A DNA stretch of 64,000 bases from Methylomicrobium sp. wino1 (GTDB taxonomy: Bacteria > Pseudomonadota > Gammaproteobacteria > Methylococcales > Methylomonadaceae): positions 496,001 through 560,000 of the forward strand of contig NZ_CP024202.1 in assembly GCF_003932755.1 (NCBI RefSeq), given 5' to 3'. Below are positions 32,092-40,576 of the stretch, piece by piece. The position numbers were made by a program, and so were the translations under genes. Below the pieces are notes generated by a model. That model saw only the letters and a list, made by a program, of their open reading frames with translations. It had not been told where the DNA came from and did no database searches. Position 1 is the first letter of the stretch. Every line of letters begins with the position of its first letter.

Positions 32092-34050
32092 ATGCTGGCC
32101 AATATCGAAAAAAACATTTTACTCTTTCTGCTGATTTCGGTCGGATTGATTACGCTACCGCATATCTATCACATCCCGGCATCGATTTTTGGATTCTTCG
32201 CATTACTGTTGACCTGGCGCTTCATCGGCATTTGGAAACCGAGTTGTTTGCCCGGCAAATTTTTGCTGTTTTTGTTGACCGTAGGCGGCCTCGTCCTGCT
32301 TTATTCGCAGCATCAAGGACTATTCGGACGCGATGCCGGAACCCGGCTGTTCATGACCGCACTAGCATTGAAGCTACTCGAAATCAGGCAAGAACGCGAT
32401 TTGTATTTGATTGTCTTTCTGGCTTTCATCGTCGCCACTTCGCAATTTTTGTATGAGCAGAGCATCGCCATGGCGGGCTATATCTTGTTCGTTTGCTGTG
32501 TGCTGCTGGGCACACTGGTCGCAATCAACAGTCGCCGGCAAAATACCTTAAACGCACTGAAAACAGCGGCCGTCATCCTGGCGCAAGCCCTGCCTCTGGC
32601 GATCGTGCTGTTCATTTTTTTTCCGAGAGTCGAAGCGCCTCGCTGGATGCTGTTCGAAGACAAAAGCCGAGCCAAAACAGGGCTTAGCGACAGCATGGAA
32701 CCCGGTTCGATCAGCGACCTCGGCTTTTCGGACGAACTGGTGTTCCGCGTCCGTTTTCAAGGTCAGATACCGCCGAATAGACTGCGCTATTGGCGCGGCC
32801 CGGTGTTTTCCGTCACCGACGGCAAACGCTGGACCGCAGCGAAACGCTATACCTATACGACCGCCGCCGAACCGGACTTCAGAGAACCGGCTTATCGCTA
32901 TACGTTATTACTCGAACCTCAAAATAACAACTGGGTCTTCGCGCTGGAAATGGCCGGCGATTATCCGCCCCAACTGCGCATGAACTCGGAATATTTGCTG
33001 ACCCGAAGCGGCAACCCCGACAAGCGCGCCGAATACCCTATCACGTCTTATCCCAGCTACCGCACCGGAGCGCTCGAAGCTCATAAGTTACGCATCAATA
33101 CACAGTTACCGGGACCTGCTTCCCAAAAAACAACCTCGCTAGTCAATCAACTCGGCGGCTTCGATACGCGGCACGAACAATTCATCGATCATGTCCTGCA
33201 ACATTTCAATCGGGAGAATTTCAGTTACACACTGACACCGCCCTTAATGGAAGACAACCCGATCGAAAGCTTTTTATTCGAAACCCGAAGCGGTTTTTGT
33301 AGTCATTATGCGGCCGCCTTCACTTATTTGATGCGTGCTGCGAACATTCCGGCACGCGTCGTCACGGGCTATCACGGCGGGGTCTTGAACCCGGTCGGCA
33401 ATTTTTTGGAAATAAGACAAGCCGACGCCCATGCGTGGACCGAAGTCTGGCTGGAAAACCGAGGTTGGGTGCGCGTCGACCCGACGGCCGCAGTGGCCCC
33501 GGAAAGGATCGAACAAAACGTCAATATCGAACAACAAATTGCTAGCCGCAATATCAGCTTTTTCTCCGCCGACAGTGAATTGGCACGACAACTCGACTGG
33601 CTTAAGCAAGCCCGACAATTATGGAGCAGCCTCGACTACAACTGGCAGCGCTGGGTCATCAATTATCATTCCGCCAATCAGACCCAATTTTTGGCCTCGC
33701 TCGGCATCGAGTCGTTAAAACAAATGCTATTTTGGCTGATCGGACTTGGCGCCTTATTCACCGCGGTACTCAGTTGGTTATTGTTTTCACGAAAAGTGAA
33801 AACTGCCGATAAAATATTGCACCACTATCGCCGGTTCTGTGCCCGGCTCGCCAAGGCCGGGTTAAAAAGAAACGCAGGCGAAGGACCGGTCGATTTTGCT
33901 GCTCGAAGCAAGAAAGCTTATGCGGATCATGCAGCGGAGATAGACGAAATCACCGACTTATTCATCAAATTACGCTATCAAAAAGAATCGTCGCAAGAAG
34001 ACTTGAGCCGGATGGCGGAAAAAGTTAAACGGCTTAAGATCGGCCGATGA
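32092..34050 (+). CDS. TgpA-like membrane transglutaminase
   Basis: This 652-residue protein has about six N-terminal membrane segments (residues 8-190). A periplasmic transglutaminase-like domain follows with the catalytic Cys in TRSGFCSHYAAAFTYLMRAA, His in QADAHAWTEVWL and Asp in WVRVDPTAAV. One further membrane segment lies near residue 555. In Pseudomonas the similar TgpA is needed for viability, but its substrate is unknown. It is third in the moxR-DUF58-tgpA operon. Length fits the family. Confidence 0.9.
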   Translation: MLANIEKNILLFLLISVGLITLPHIYHIPASIFGFFALLLTWRFIGIWKPSCLPGKFLLFLLTVGGLVLLYSQHQGLFGRDAGTRLFMTALALKLLEIRQERDLYLIVFLAFIVATSQFLYEQSIAMAGYILFVCCVLLGTLVAINSRRQNTLNALKTAAVILAQALPLAIVLFIFFPRVEAPRWMLFEDKSRAKTGLSDSMEPGSISDLGFSDELVFRVRFQGQIPPNRLRYWRGPVFSVTDGKRWTAAKRYTYTTAAEPDFREPAYRYTLLLEPQNNNWVFALEMAGDYPPQLRMNSEYLLTRSGNPDKRAEYPITSYPSYRTGALEAHKLRINTQLPGPASQKTTSLVNQLGGFDTRHEQFIDHVLQHFNRENFSYTLTPPLMEDNPIESFLFETRSGFCSHYAAAFTYLMRAANIPARVVTGYHGGVLNPVGNFLEIRQADAHAWTEVWLENRGWVRVDPTAAVAPERIEQNVNIEQQIASRNISFFSADSELARQLDWLKQARQLWSSLDYNWQRWVINYHSANQTQFLASLGIESLKQMLFWLIGLGALFTAVLSWLLFSRKVKTADKILHHYRRFCARLAKAGLKRNAGEGPVDFAARSKKAYADHAAEIDEITDLFIKLRYQKESSQEDLSRMAEKVKRLKIGR

Positions 34051-34233
34051 TAGCCGAAACGTTCGAGTCACGAAAAACGCAAAACAAACGACAAAGATCT
34101 ATCCAACACATGAACAAGACAATTTCCACACGGCCTTGAAATGATTAAAATGCATCGCCGGTATTGCAATAAGTCACAAAGATGATATTAATGCATTTTT
34201 ATTAAATAGTTAGTTAAGCGGGAAGAACACACG

Positions 34234-34617
34234 ATGGACACGCTAGACATGTTGATATTTTATTCCTTTAATTTAGGAATTTTTACGCTCGTTTTTTTGA
34301 TCGCCGGGCTAATCAAGCCGAAATGGCCATTGTTTTTTATGAAAGAGCCGAGCCGATTTATGGTTGTTGTCATTTCGACCGTCATGATCATGGTCGTTCT
34401 GACCATGTACGGAGAAGGCAATCGCAAGATTCGTGCGGAACAAGAAAGGCTTGAACGATTCAAGATGGTAGGAACGAGCCAAGAGCCCGAAACGCCGAGC
34501 CCATCGGACGCCGAACCCAAAAAGACTAAGCCGAAAAAACAGGTTGCCCCAGAGGATGAAATTCCTAAGTTTGATTCAGTGCAAGATGCCGTCAAGGCCT
34601 TTGAAAAACGACAATGA
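34234..34617 (+). CDS. Hypothetical two-helix membrane protein
   Basis: This 127-residue protein starts with two hydrophobic segments (MLIFYSFNLGIFTLVFLIAG; FMVVVISTVMIMVVLTMYG). Between them lies a short loop containing KPKWPLFFMKEPSRF. The rest is charged and rich in Pro, Lys and Glu (PKKTKPKKQ), probably cytoplasmic. Preceded by GCGGGAAGAACAC upstream of the ATG. No family is recognised. It stands alone, 180 bases after the transglutaminase gene. Confidence 0.65.
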   Translation: MDTLDMLIFYSFNLGIFTLVFLIAGLIKPKWPLFFMKEPSRFMVVVISTVMIMVVLTMYGEGNRKIRAEQERLERFKMVGTSQEPETPSPSDAEPKKTKPKKQVAPEDEIPKFDSVQDAVKAFEKRQ

Positions 34618-34926
34618 TCGCATAGGTATCACTGTCATTAACTTAGAAAAGGGCTATGTATGCGGTAATAGTTGAAAACAGCCATCACTACCGGAAGCGC
34701 TTATAAATTCAAAGTGAATTAGGTACGCTGCGCGTACCTAATGTCGGCGCAGAGCAAGACAAAAGGTCACGTTTAGCTGCGGGTAAGCCTCCTGCGATAC
34801 GCACAGCGTACCCTACAGCCTTCAAGTTTCGAGACTGGCGTAGTATTCACTTCAACTATTAATGCGAAGATAGCCTAGAAAAAAGCAGATCATCTCTATA
34901 AATGACTCAACAAGCTCCGGTGATTT
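34618..34926. other. Intergenic region with a REP-like palindrome
   Basis: No gene. The palindrome TAGGTACGC-TGC-GCGTACCTA lies at 34720-34740, and CGATACGCACAGCGTACCC, a partial relative, occurs near 34795. Confidence 0.6.
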
Positions 34927-35886
34927 ATGAAACTGCCCGACTACCGTATCGAACCCGCCGATTATAAAGTCGATTTCGCGGATCTCCGTGCCGTGCGCGA
35001 CTCGGTTTTCATCATCGAACAGCACATACCCGCCGACCTCGAACAAGACGATAAAGATCCGCATAGCCATCATGTCATCGCCCGCGACAATCACCATCAT
35101 CCGGTCGGCACAGGCAGACTGACGCCGGAAGGACAAATCGGTCGGATCGCCGTGTTGCATCAGTGGCGCAATCAAGGCGTCGGCCAATCGCTATTGAGAG
35201 CGCTCATCGAAAGAGCGCAAAAGCAGGGCCTCGCCAAAATAATCCTCGATGCACCGCCAACCGCAACCGGTTTCTTTCAAAAATTCGGATTTATCAGCGA
35301 AGGAGAAGTATTTAGCGTGGCCGGTAATGAGCTTCGGCGCATGAATATGCAACTGGCGCCGCTTGCCGAGAAAACGCGGCCGTCCGCCAAACCGCGCGTG
35401 GCATCGATACCGGCAGAAAAACTCGACAACCTGGAAACCCACCTCGATTCGGCCATTCGACTCATCGTCGAAGCACGACGCCAAATCTGCATTTATACCC
35501 GCGACCTGGAGCATGGTTTATACGGACACAACGACATCGTCGAAGCGTTTAGGCAATACGCGATCAACAGCCGTGACGGTTGCGTACATATCATCGTGCA
35601 AGACACGTTTGCCGCGCGCGGCAAACCCCATGCGTTAATCGACTTGGCGCAAAAACTGCCTTCTTCGTTTCAATTGCGAACACCGGTCGAACGGGAAGAC
35701 CAGCAATACTCTTCGGCATTTCTAATCAACGACCGAGACGGTTATTTATTTCGTCTAAGTGCGGAACGCTACCAAGGCGAATGGAGCCCCAATCATCCCG
35801 CCCGAAAAAGACAACTCTACGAAGAGTTCGACCGCATCTGGCAACGCTGCCGGCCCTGCACCGAATTTCGGGCGCTCGGAATATGA
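34927..35886 (+). CDS. GNAT acetyltransferase fused to a phospholipase D-like domain
   Basis: This is a 319-residue two-domain protein. Residues 1-140 form a GNAT acetyltransferase related to ElaA: VRDSVFIIEQHIP, GQIGRIAVLHQWRNQGVGQ with the acetyl-CoA loop, and ATGFFQKFGFISEGE. From about residue 155 a second domain has ICIYTRDLEHGLYGH, HIIVQDTFAARGKPHALI and AFLINDRDGYLFRLS, a pattern like inactive phospholipase D-type domains (DUF7931 as I recall). No HxK catalytic motif is seen in it. The substrate is unknown; a membrane lipid or RNA link is possible but not shown. Confidence 0.75.
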   Translation: MKLPDYRIEPADYKVDFADLRAVRDSVFIIEQHIPADLEQDDKDPHSHHVIARDNHHHPVGTGRLTPEGQIGRIAVLHQWRNQGVGQSLLRALIERAQKQGLAKIILDAPPTATGFFQKFGFISEGEVFSVAGNELRRMNMQLAPLAEKTRPSAKPRVASIPAEKLDNLETHLDSAIRLIVEARRQICIYTRDLEHGLYGHNDIVEAFRQYAINSRDGCVHIIVQDTFAARGKPHALIDLAQKLPSSFQLRTPVEREDQQYSSAFLINDRDGYLFRLSAERYQGEWSPNHPARKRQLYEEFDRIWQRCRPCTEFRALGI

Positions 35887-36195
35887 AGATAACGCCGTAG
35901 CTAAGGTTTCGGTTTTTTTAGCTGTATCTTGCACTGTGCGCATCTCCCGACAGAAGTCGGGGTTTGGTTTGCATACAACCCGAAACCTGGCATTGATTTT
36001 TTAGAAAGACTTGACTGGCGCGGTGTGGTCACTTACATACAAAAACGGGAAGCAAGTTTAATTCTAAAATAAACCTGCCCCTTTTTTCGTGTTTTTTCGA
36101 CCCTTTTTTCAGACCCTTTTTTCAATCTTACTTGACTCCATTGCGAAGCTTCACCTGTATAATCGCAATTTTCACCTTAAGTTGTTCGGAATCTT
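35887..36195. other. Intergenic region upstream of creA
   Basis: No gene. A near-consensus -10 box TATAAT is at about 36157 within CACCTGTATAATCGC, 40 bases before creA. GCAAGTTTAATTCTAAAATAA followed by ACCTGCCCC near 36052 resembles, in inverse, sequences near 37708 and 44801, suggesting a dispersed short repeat. Confidence 0.45.
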
Positions 36196-36657
36196 ATGAA
36201 ATACCCATTATTACTGGCCTCGCTGCCTGCCGCTTTGTTCGCCCTCAACGCCGCCGCCGAAGAAGTCGGCTGCGTCACCACCGCCTGGAAACTGATCGGC
36301 GCCAACCACAAGGTCTGCGTGCAGGCGTTCGACGACCCCAAGGTCCAGGGCGTAAGCTGTCATATCAGTCAAGCGAAGACCGGCGGCGTGGCCGGCGCTT
36401 TCGGCTTGGCCGAAGATCCGTCCCAGTTTTCGATCGCGTGCAGGCAAGTCGGACCGATTACGATTAAAGGCAAGCTGCCGGACCAGGAAACCGCGTTCAG
36501 TGAAAACACCTCAGTTTTGTTCAAGGAAACGCGCGTCACGCGGCTATTCGACGCCAAACGTAATACGTTGGTATATGTGGCCATCAGCCGCAAATTGATC
36601 GACGGAGCCCCGGCAAACAGCTTGTCCACCGTGCCGATCATGCCTTGGCGGGAGTAA
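36196..36657 (+). CDS. creA: CreA family periplasmic protein
   Basis: This 153-residue exported protein has a signal peptide (LLLASLPAALFALNAAAE). It has the CreA domain: EVGCVTTAWKLIGANHKVCV, FDDPKVQGVSCHISQAKTGG, ACRQVGPI and a late FKETRVTRLFDAKRNTLVY. CreA is a widespread small protein of unknown molecular function, named from the cre locus of E. coli. The four or more Cys suggest disulfides in the periplasm. Single-gene unit. Confidence 0.9.
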   Translation: MKYPLLLASLPAALFALNAAAEEVGCVTTAWKLIGANHKVCVQAFDDPKVQGVSCHISQAKTGGVAGAFGLAEDPSQFSIACRQVGPITIKGKLPDQETAFSENTSVLFKETRVTRLFDAKRNTLVYVAISRKLIDGAPANSLSTVPIMPWRE

Positions 36658-37290
36658 TTCCGGCACTCGGTAAAACCGGGCTGACCACGCGCAGCCGGAC
36701 CCTCGAAGAATGCTCAAACTGAGCGACAGGCCAAAACTAGGAGGTTTCCGGCAACGAAATCAGCGGCGAGTTTACGAATCTGCTGCATTTCCTTGTTCCA
36801 TGATTTTCATGCGATGAGCGACTTCCTTCTCTAGCTCCATCATATAAATTTGCATTTCATTATTTTTCATTGATGAAATCTCTAGATTATTTCTAACCTG
36901 AGCATATTCTTCGGATAGTGCAACATAATGATTCATTAATAGTTCAAATTCTGGATTATCTAGACCTTCCCTAAATAAATGCTGTTTACGGTTCTACATC
37001 TCACAACGCATTTACATCATTTGATTGAAATTATAACATCCGCAATTCGTCAGGCTCGGCGAAAAAACCTACATCCCTGTATGCCGTTTAACTGAGATCT
37101 TCCGAATTGCTCAATCTTTCCTTCTCGAACATAGCGGGTATTGAATTAACCTGGCTTCAGGCGAAGACATTCATGTCATCACCACCCGAAGTCTTGTCGC
37201 TCTACTGATCGTCCGTCGATTCCCAAGCTTTGTTAGCCCTGCGCGTCCCGCTGTCCCGTTAGCACACGTCCTTGTGTTTTCATGCGTTTC
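36658..37290. other. Intergenic region with a gene remnant
   Basis: Contains only the fragment at 36772-36993. The stretch 37000-37290 shows no convincing signal. Confidence 0.5.
36772..36993 (-). pseudogene. C-terminal fragment of an unidentified helical protein
   Basis: On the minus strand 73 codons stay open between stops at 36994-36996 and 36772-36774, reading NRKQHLFREGLDNPEFELLM, then NHYVALSEEYAQVRNNLEIS and ending MKIMEQGNAADS. The composition is helical and coiled-coil like. Local sequence is AT-rich compared with creA. No start with a ribosome site precedes it, though an internal ATG could give 54 residues. Probably the tail of a truncated gene. Confidence 0.45.
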
Positions 37291-37581
37291 TTAGCGAATG
37301 TCGATCGAACCAGTTGTCGCCACCGAATCCCTGCCGATTGCTTGCGTGTTGGTCAATGTGTTTTTCGATGCATTGATGATCGTGGATTTTTCGATCCTCG
37401 AACCGACAACGCTGATCGATCCGGTATGTGCGGCACTGTTACGGCCGATCGCTTGAGTGTTGGTCAAGGTGTTTTTGGAAGCATTGATCAATGTGGACTT
37501 TTCGATTCTGGAGCCTTCGGCCATCGCCGCACCGCTTACGATTGTCATCAAAACGACTGCTGCTAAAGATACTGTTTTCAT
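37291..37581 (-). CDS. Secreted protein with two tandem 37-residue repeats
   Basis: The protein has 96 residues. A signal peptide (MKTVSLAAVVLMTIVSGAAM plus AE) is followed by two nearly identical units, each beginning GSRIEKST and containing INASKNTLTNTQAIGR and a late TGSI. The units differ at few positions (L/I, N/D, AAH/VAT, SVV/DIR). The Asn/Thr/Ser-rich, evenly spaced pattern suggests stacked beta turns, as in curli-like or other beta-solenoid proteins, but no family is recognised. An AGGGGAAACCACC ribosome-site region precedes the start. It lies alone between creA and a small membrane protein gene. Confidence 0.75.
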   Translation of the reverse strand: MKTVSLAAVVLMTIVSGAAMAEGSRIEKSTLINASKNTLTNTQAIGRNSAAHTGSISVVGSRIEKSTIINASKNTLTNTQAIGRDSVATTGSIDIR

Positions 37582-37819
37582 GGTGGTTTCCCCTTGTTTT
37601 TTGGTGTGGTTCGTTCAAGCGTTTCGTTGAACTTGGGTACAGTATCCCGATTTCCGGAGAAAAAAACGGTGATCGAGTCACGCCGATTTTGTGATTTATT
37701 TACCTGCCAAAAAAGGGTCAACTTAAATTAAAAATTTAACCCCTCTTTGCCTTTTTGGAAATGAATGAGGTGCTGAATAATGAGAGCGTTTAAAGGTTAA
37801 ATTCCAACCTCTACAGAGG

Positions 37820-37990
37820 CTATTCCTTGTAGATACTGTCGATTAAGTCCTTAAACCAACGGGGACGAAAAACCATGATATACAGCATCAGCAATTCTAA
37901 TATCGGCAACGGTATTATGTGTAAAACAATCAATACCAATAAAAAGACAATACAGATTATCAGTCTCGTAAAAGCAGTTGATTTATTCAT
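37820..37990 (-). CDS. Small membrane protein of unknown function
   Basis: This 56-residue protein starts MNKSTAFTRL. It has a hydrophobic core of about 35 residues (LIICIVFLLVLIVLHIIPLP; ILELLMLYIMVF) and a charged tail (RPRWFKDLIDSIYKE). The ATG at 37990 has GGGAGCT six bases upstream; the frame also stays open farther upstream, but that part lies over the copB 3' end on the same strand and is not credible as protein. It may be co-transcribed after copB. No function known. Confidence 0.55.
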   Translation of the reverse strand: MNKSTAFTRLIICIVFLLVLIVLHIIPLPILELLMLYIMVFRPRWFKDLIDSIYKE

Positions 37991-38085
37991 CACTGAGCTC
38001 CCGGTTATTTTTATTATTCCAAAAGTGTAGCCTATAAAAGCCAATGCTCCCTTCTTGCAAGTTGAATCCGCGCGGAACGCCGAAC

Positions 38086-40164
38086 TTATAATTCCGCCCG
38101 GCGCAACAATTGGGCATTCAGCGCCACGATCACCGTACTGGCCGACATCAGCACCGCGCCGACCGCTGGCACGAGCAGGACTCCGGCCCATGCCAGCACG
38201 CCCGCCGCGAGCGGAATCGCGACGATGTTATAGCCCGCGGCCCACCATAAATTCTGCACCATCTTACGATAGGTAGCCTTGCTCAGATTGACGATCCTCG
38301 ACACGTCGCGCGGGTCCGAGCGCACCAAGACCACATCGCCGGCCTCGACCGCGACATCGGTGCCGGCGCCGATAGCAATACCGACATCGGCTGTCAACAA
38401 AGCCGGTGCATCGTTGACGCCGTCGCCGACCATCGCGACGCGCTTGCCTTGAGCCTGCAGCTCTTCGATGCGCTTTACCTTGTCTTCGGGTAGCACTTGA
38501 GCAAACACCGTGTCGATGTTCAATTCCTTAGCCACGGCATCGGCAACTGCTTGCGAATCGCCGGTCAGCATCGCGACTTCGATGCCGGCATCATGCAACA
38601 GGCGCACCGCCTCACCGGAAACGGGACGAATCGCATCGGCGATCGCAAAGACCGCCAAGACCCGGTCACCTTCTAAGAGATAAATCGCCGCCCGGCCGGA
38701 TTCGCCGAAGCGATCGGCGGCGTCCGCCAGGGCTTGCGGTATCTCGCTGTTGAGGGTGTTTAGCAAGGCCGGCCCGCCCACCTGGAGCTTGCGCCCTTCG
38801 ACGACGGCCTCCACACCTCGGCCGGGGATTGCCTGAAACTCCTGCGCCGAGGGCCATTCAATTTCGGCTTCTTCGGCGCTCTTGAGCAAGGCTCTCGCAA
38901 TCGGATGTTCCGAATCGCGTTCGACCGCCGCCGCGAGTCGTAAGGCTTCGTCGGGCTCGACGCCTTCGGCAGTCATCGTTTCGACTACGCGGTGCTCGCC
39001 CAAGGTCAGCGTGCCGGTCTTGTCGAACACGACGATATCCAGATGACGCGCCTCCTCCAAGCCCCGGCGATCGCGTACCAACAATCCGCCGCGCGCACCC
39101 AATGTCGTCGAAATCGCAATCACGAGCGGCACGGCAAGCCCCAAGGCATGAGGACAGGCAATGACCAGAACCGTCACGACCCGCGTCACGGTGAAATCCA
39201 TCGTCGCGCCGGCCAGAGACCAGGCAATAAAAGTCAAGGCTCCTGAAACGATCGCGACCAGCGTCAGATAAAACGCCGCGCGGTCCGCCAAGGCCTGGGC
39301 CCGGGAGCGTGAAGTTTGAGCCTGATCGACCAACCGCATGATACCGGCCAAAGCGGTCTTATCTCCGGTGCCGGTGACTTCGATGCGCAAGGAGCCTTCG
39401 CCGTTTACCGTGCCGGCAATCACTTCATCGCCCTCGCCCTTCGTCACCGGCTCGGATTCGCCAGTAATCAATGCCTCATTGACCGAACTCTTACCGCTCT
39501 TGACGACGCCGTCGGCCGGAATCGCCGCGCCGGGGCGGATCAACAACAAATCGCCGTCCTGCAAGCGGTCGACCGTGACCTCTTCGGTTTTATCTCCATC
39601 GACCAGCCTTAGCGCCGTATCCGGCAGCAACTTCGCCAATTCTTTCAGAGCCCCCTGAGCCTGAAAGATCGAACGCATCTCTATCCAATGCCCCAGCAGC
39701 ATGATCGCCACCAGACTTGCCAATTCCCACCACAGCGCATGCCCTTTGAAACCGAACGTGACGGCCAGGCTGTACAAAAAAGCGACGCTGATTGCCAGCG
39801 AGATCAAGGTCATCATGCCCGGCAAGCGGCTTTGCAATTCGCGCCAGCCGCCTTGCAAAAATACCCAACCGCCGTAAAAATAAACCAGCGTGCCGAAAAC
39901 GGCCGAGACATACCCCGAACCCGGAAAAGCCGGCGCCGTATACGACAACCAGCGTTGCAATCCCTCGCTCCAAATCAGCGTCGGGACGGCCAGCGCCAAC
40001 GTCAGCCAAAATTTGTCCCGAAACATCTCCACGCTATGGCCTGCGTGCTTGTCGTGTCCGGCATGGTGTTCGTGGGCCGCATGCGAATGATCGCCGGGGC
40101 CATCGGACTTCAAAGCCCCGGTATGAGACGCCGGATGTTTATGATGCTCGTGAGGATGTTTCAT
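38086..40164 (-). CDS. copB: CopB-type heavy-metal P1B ATPase
   Basis: This 692-residue membrane pump has a His-rich N-terminus (about residues 1-45, with HEHHKH and HEHHAGH) instead of a Cys-type metal-binding domain. It has TGES in the actuator (about 234), the membrane metal motif CPH (about 337) and the phosphorylated Asp in DKTGTLT (about 381). The ATP-binding domain includes MLTGDSQAVADAVAKEL and VAMVGDGVNDAPALL. CPH plus a His-rich tail marks the CopB group, linked to copper or silver export. There is no copper regulator next door. The small membrane protein gene follows on the same strand. Confidence 0.9.
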   Translation of the reverse strand: MKHPHEHHKHPASHTGALKSDGPGDHSHAAHEHHAGHDKHAGHSVEMFRDKFWLTLALAVPTLIWSEGLQRWLSYTAPAFPGSGYVSAVFGTLVYFYGGWVFLQGGWRELQSRLPGMMTLISLAISVAFLYSLAVTFGFKGHALWWELASLVAIMLLGHWIEMRSIFQAQGALKELAKLLPDTALRLVDGDKTEEVTVDRLQDGDLLLIRPGAAIPADGVVKSGKSSVNEALITGESEPVTKGEGDEVIAGTVNGEGSLRIEVTGTGDKTALAGIMRLVDQAQTSRSRAQALADRAAFYLTLVAIVSGALTFIAWSLAGATMDFTVTRVVTVLVIACPHALGLAVPLVIAISTTLGARGGLLVRDRRGLEEARHLDIVVFDKTGTLTLGEHRVVETMTAEGVEPDEALRLAAAVERDSEHPIARALLKSAEEAEIEWPSAQEFQAIPGRGVEAVVEGRKLQVGGPALLNTLNSEIPQALADAADRFGESGRAAIYLLEGDRVLAVFAIADAIRPVSGEAVRLLHDAGIEVAMLTGDSQAVADAVAKELNIDTVFAQVLPEDKVKRIEELQAQGKRVAMVGDGVNDAPALLTADVGIAIGAGTDVAVEAGDVVLVRSDPRDVSRIVNLSKATYRKMVQNLWWAAGYNIVAIPLAAGVLAWAGVLLVPAVGAVLMSASTVIVALNAQLLRRAEL

Positions 40165-40576
40165 AATTGCGGCCCCGCTCTGTTCATATCCGATAAAAAG
40201 GATTTCCTTATTACCTTAGAACCTTCAGCCAAATTGATTTGACTCAGAGTTCCCACCTCTTCCCGTTAGGCCGCGCCGAGCACTGGCGATTTTGCCGAGA
40301 ATAGCCCGCCAGGGGAGCGGCAGGGATGCCGCTCGTTTTCGGAGGGCTAAGGACAGCCCTTCCGAAAACCCTCGGTAAAATCGTCAGCGCGCAGGATGCA
40401 GCGGCCTCCGGGTGTCTTTTCTTTTGGATACTTTTCTTTGGACAAGCAAAGAAAAGTATCGCGGCGGTCGGTCCGCGAACCGACTCCACACAAGCGTCGC
40501 GATAGCGACACAAAACCCTCTTTGGACTTCAAATAATCTGAAACTTATACGTAATCAGGAAGGATTTTGCTTTTCG
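40165..40576. other. Intergenic region between copB and acnA
   Basis: No gene. It contains palindromes including CCGAAAACCCTCGG-like segments around 40330-40380 and the hairpin at 40427-40460. It resembles dispersed intergenic repeats that carry a CTTTTCTTTGG core in other proteobacteria (recollection). Confidence 0.5.
40427..40460. repeat. Hairpin repeat with CTTTTCTTTG arms
   Basis: The 14-base arm GATACTTTTCTTTG pairs exactly with CAAAGAAAAGTATC across the 6-base loop GACAAG. Confidence 0.7.

Noticed and set aside
39688..40242. Long plus-strand frame opposite copB
   Set aside because: Antisense shadow of a well-supported P-ATPase gene caused by its GC-rich codons.
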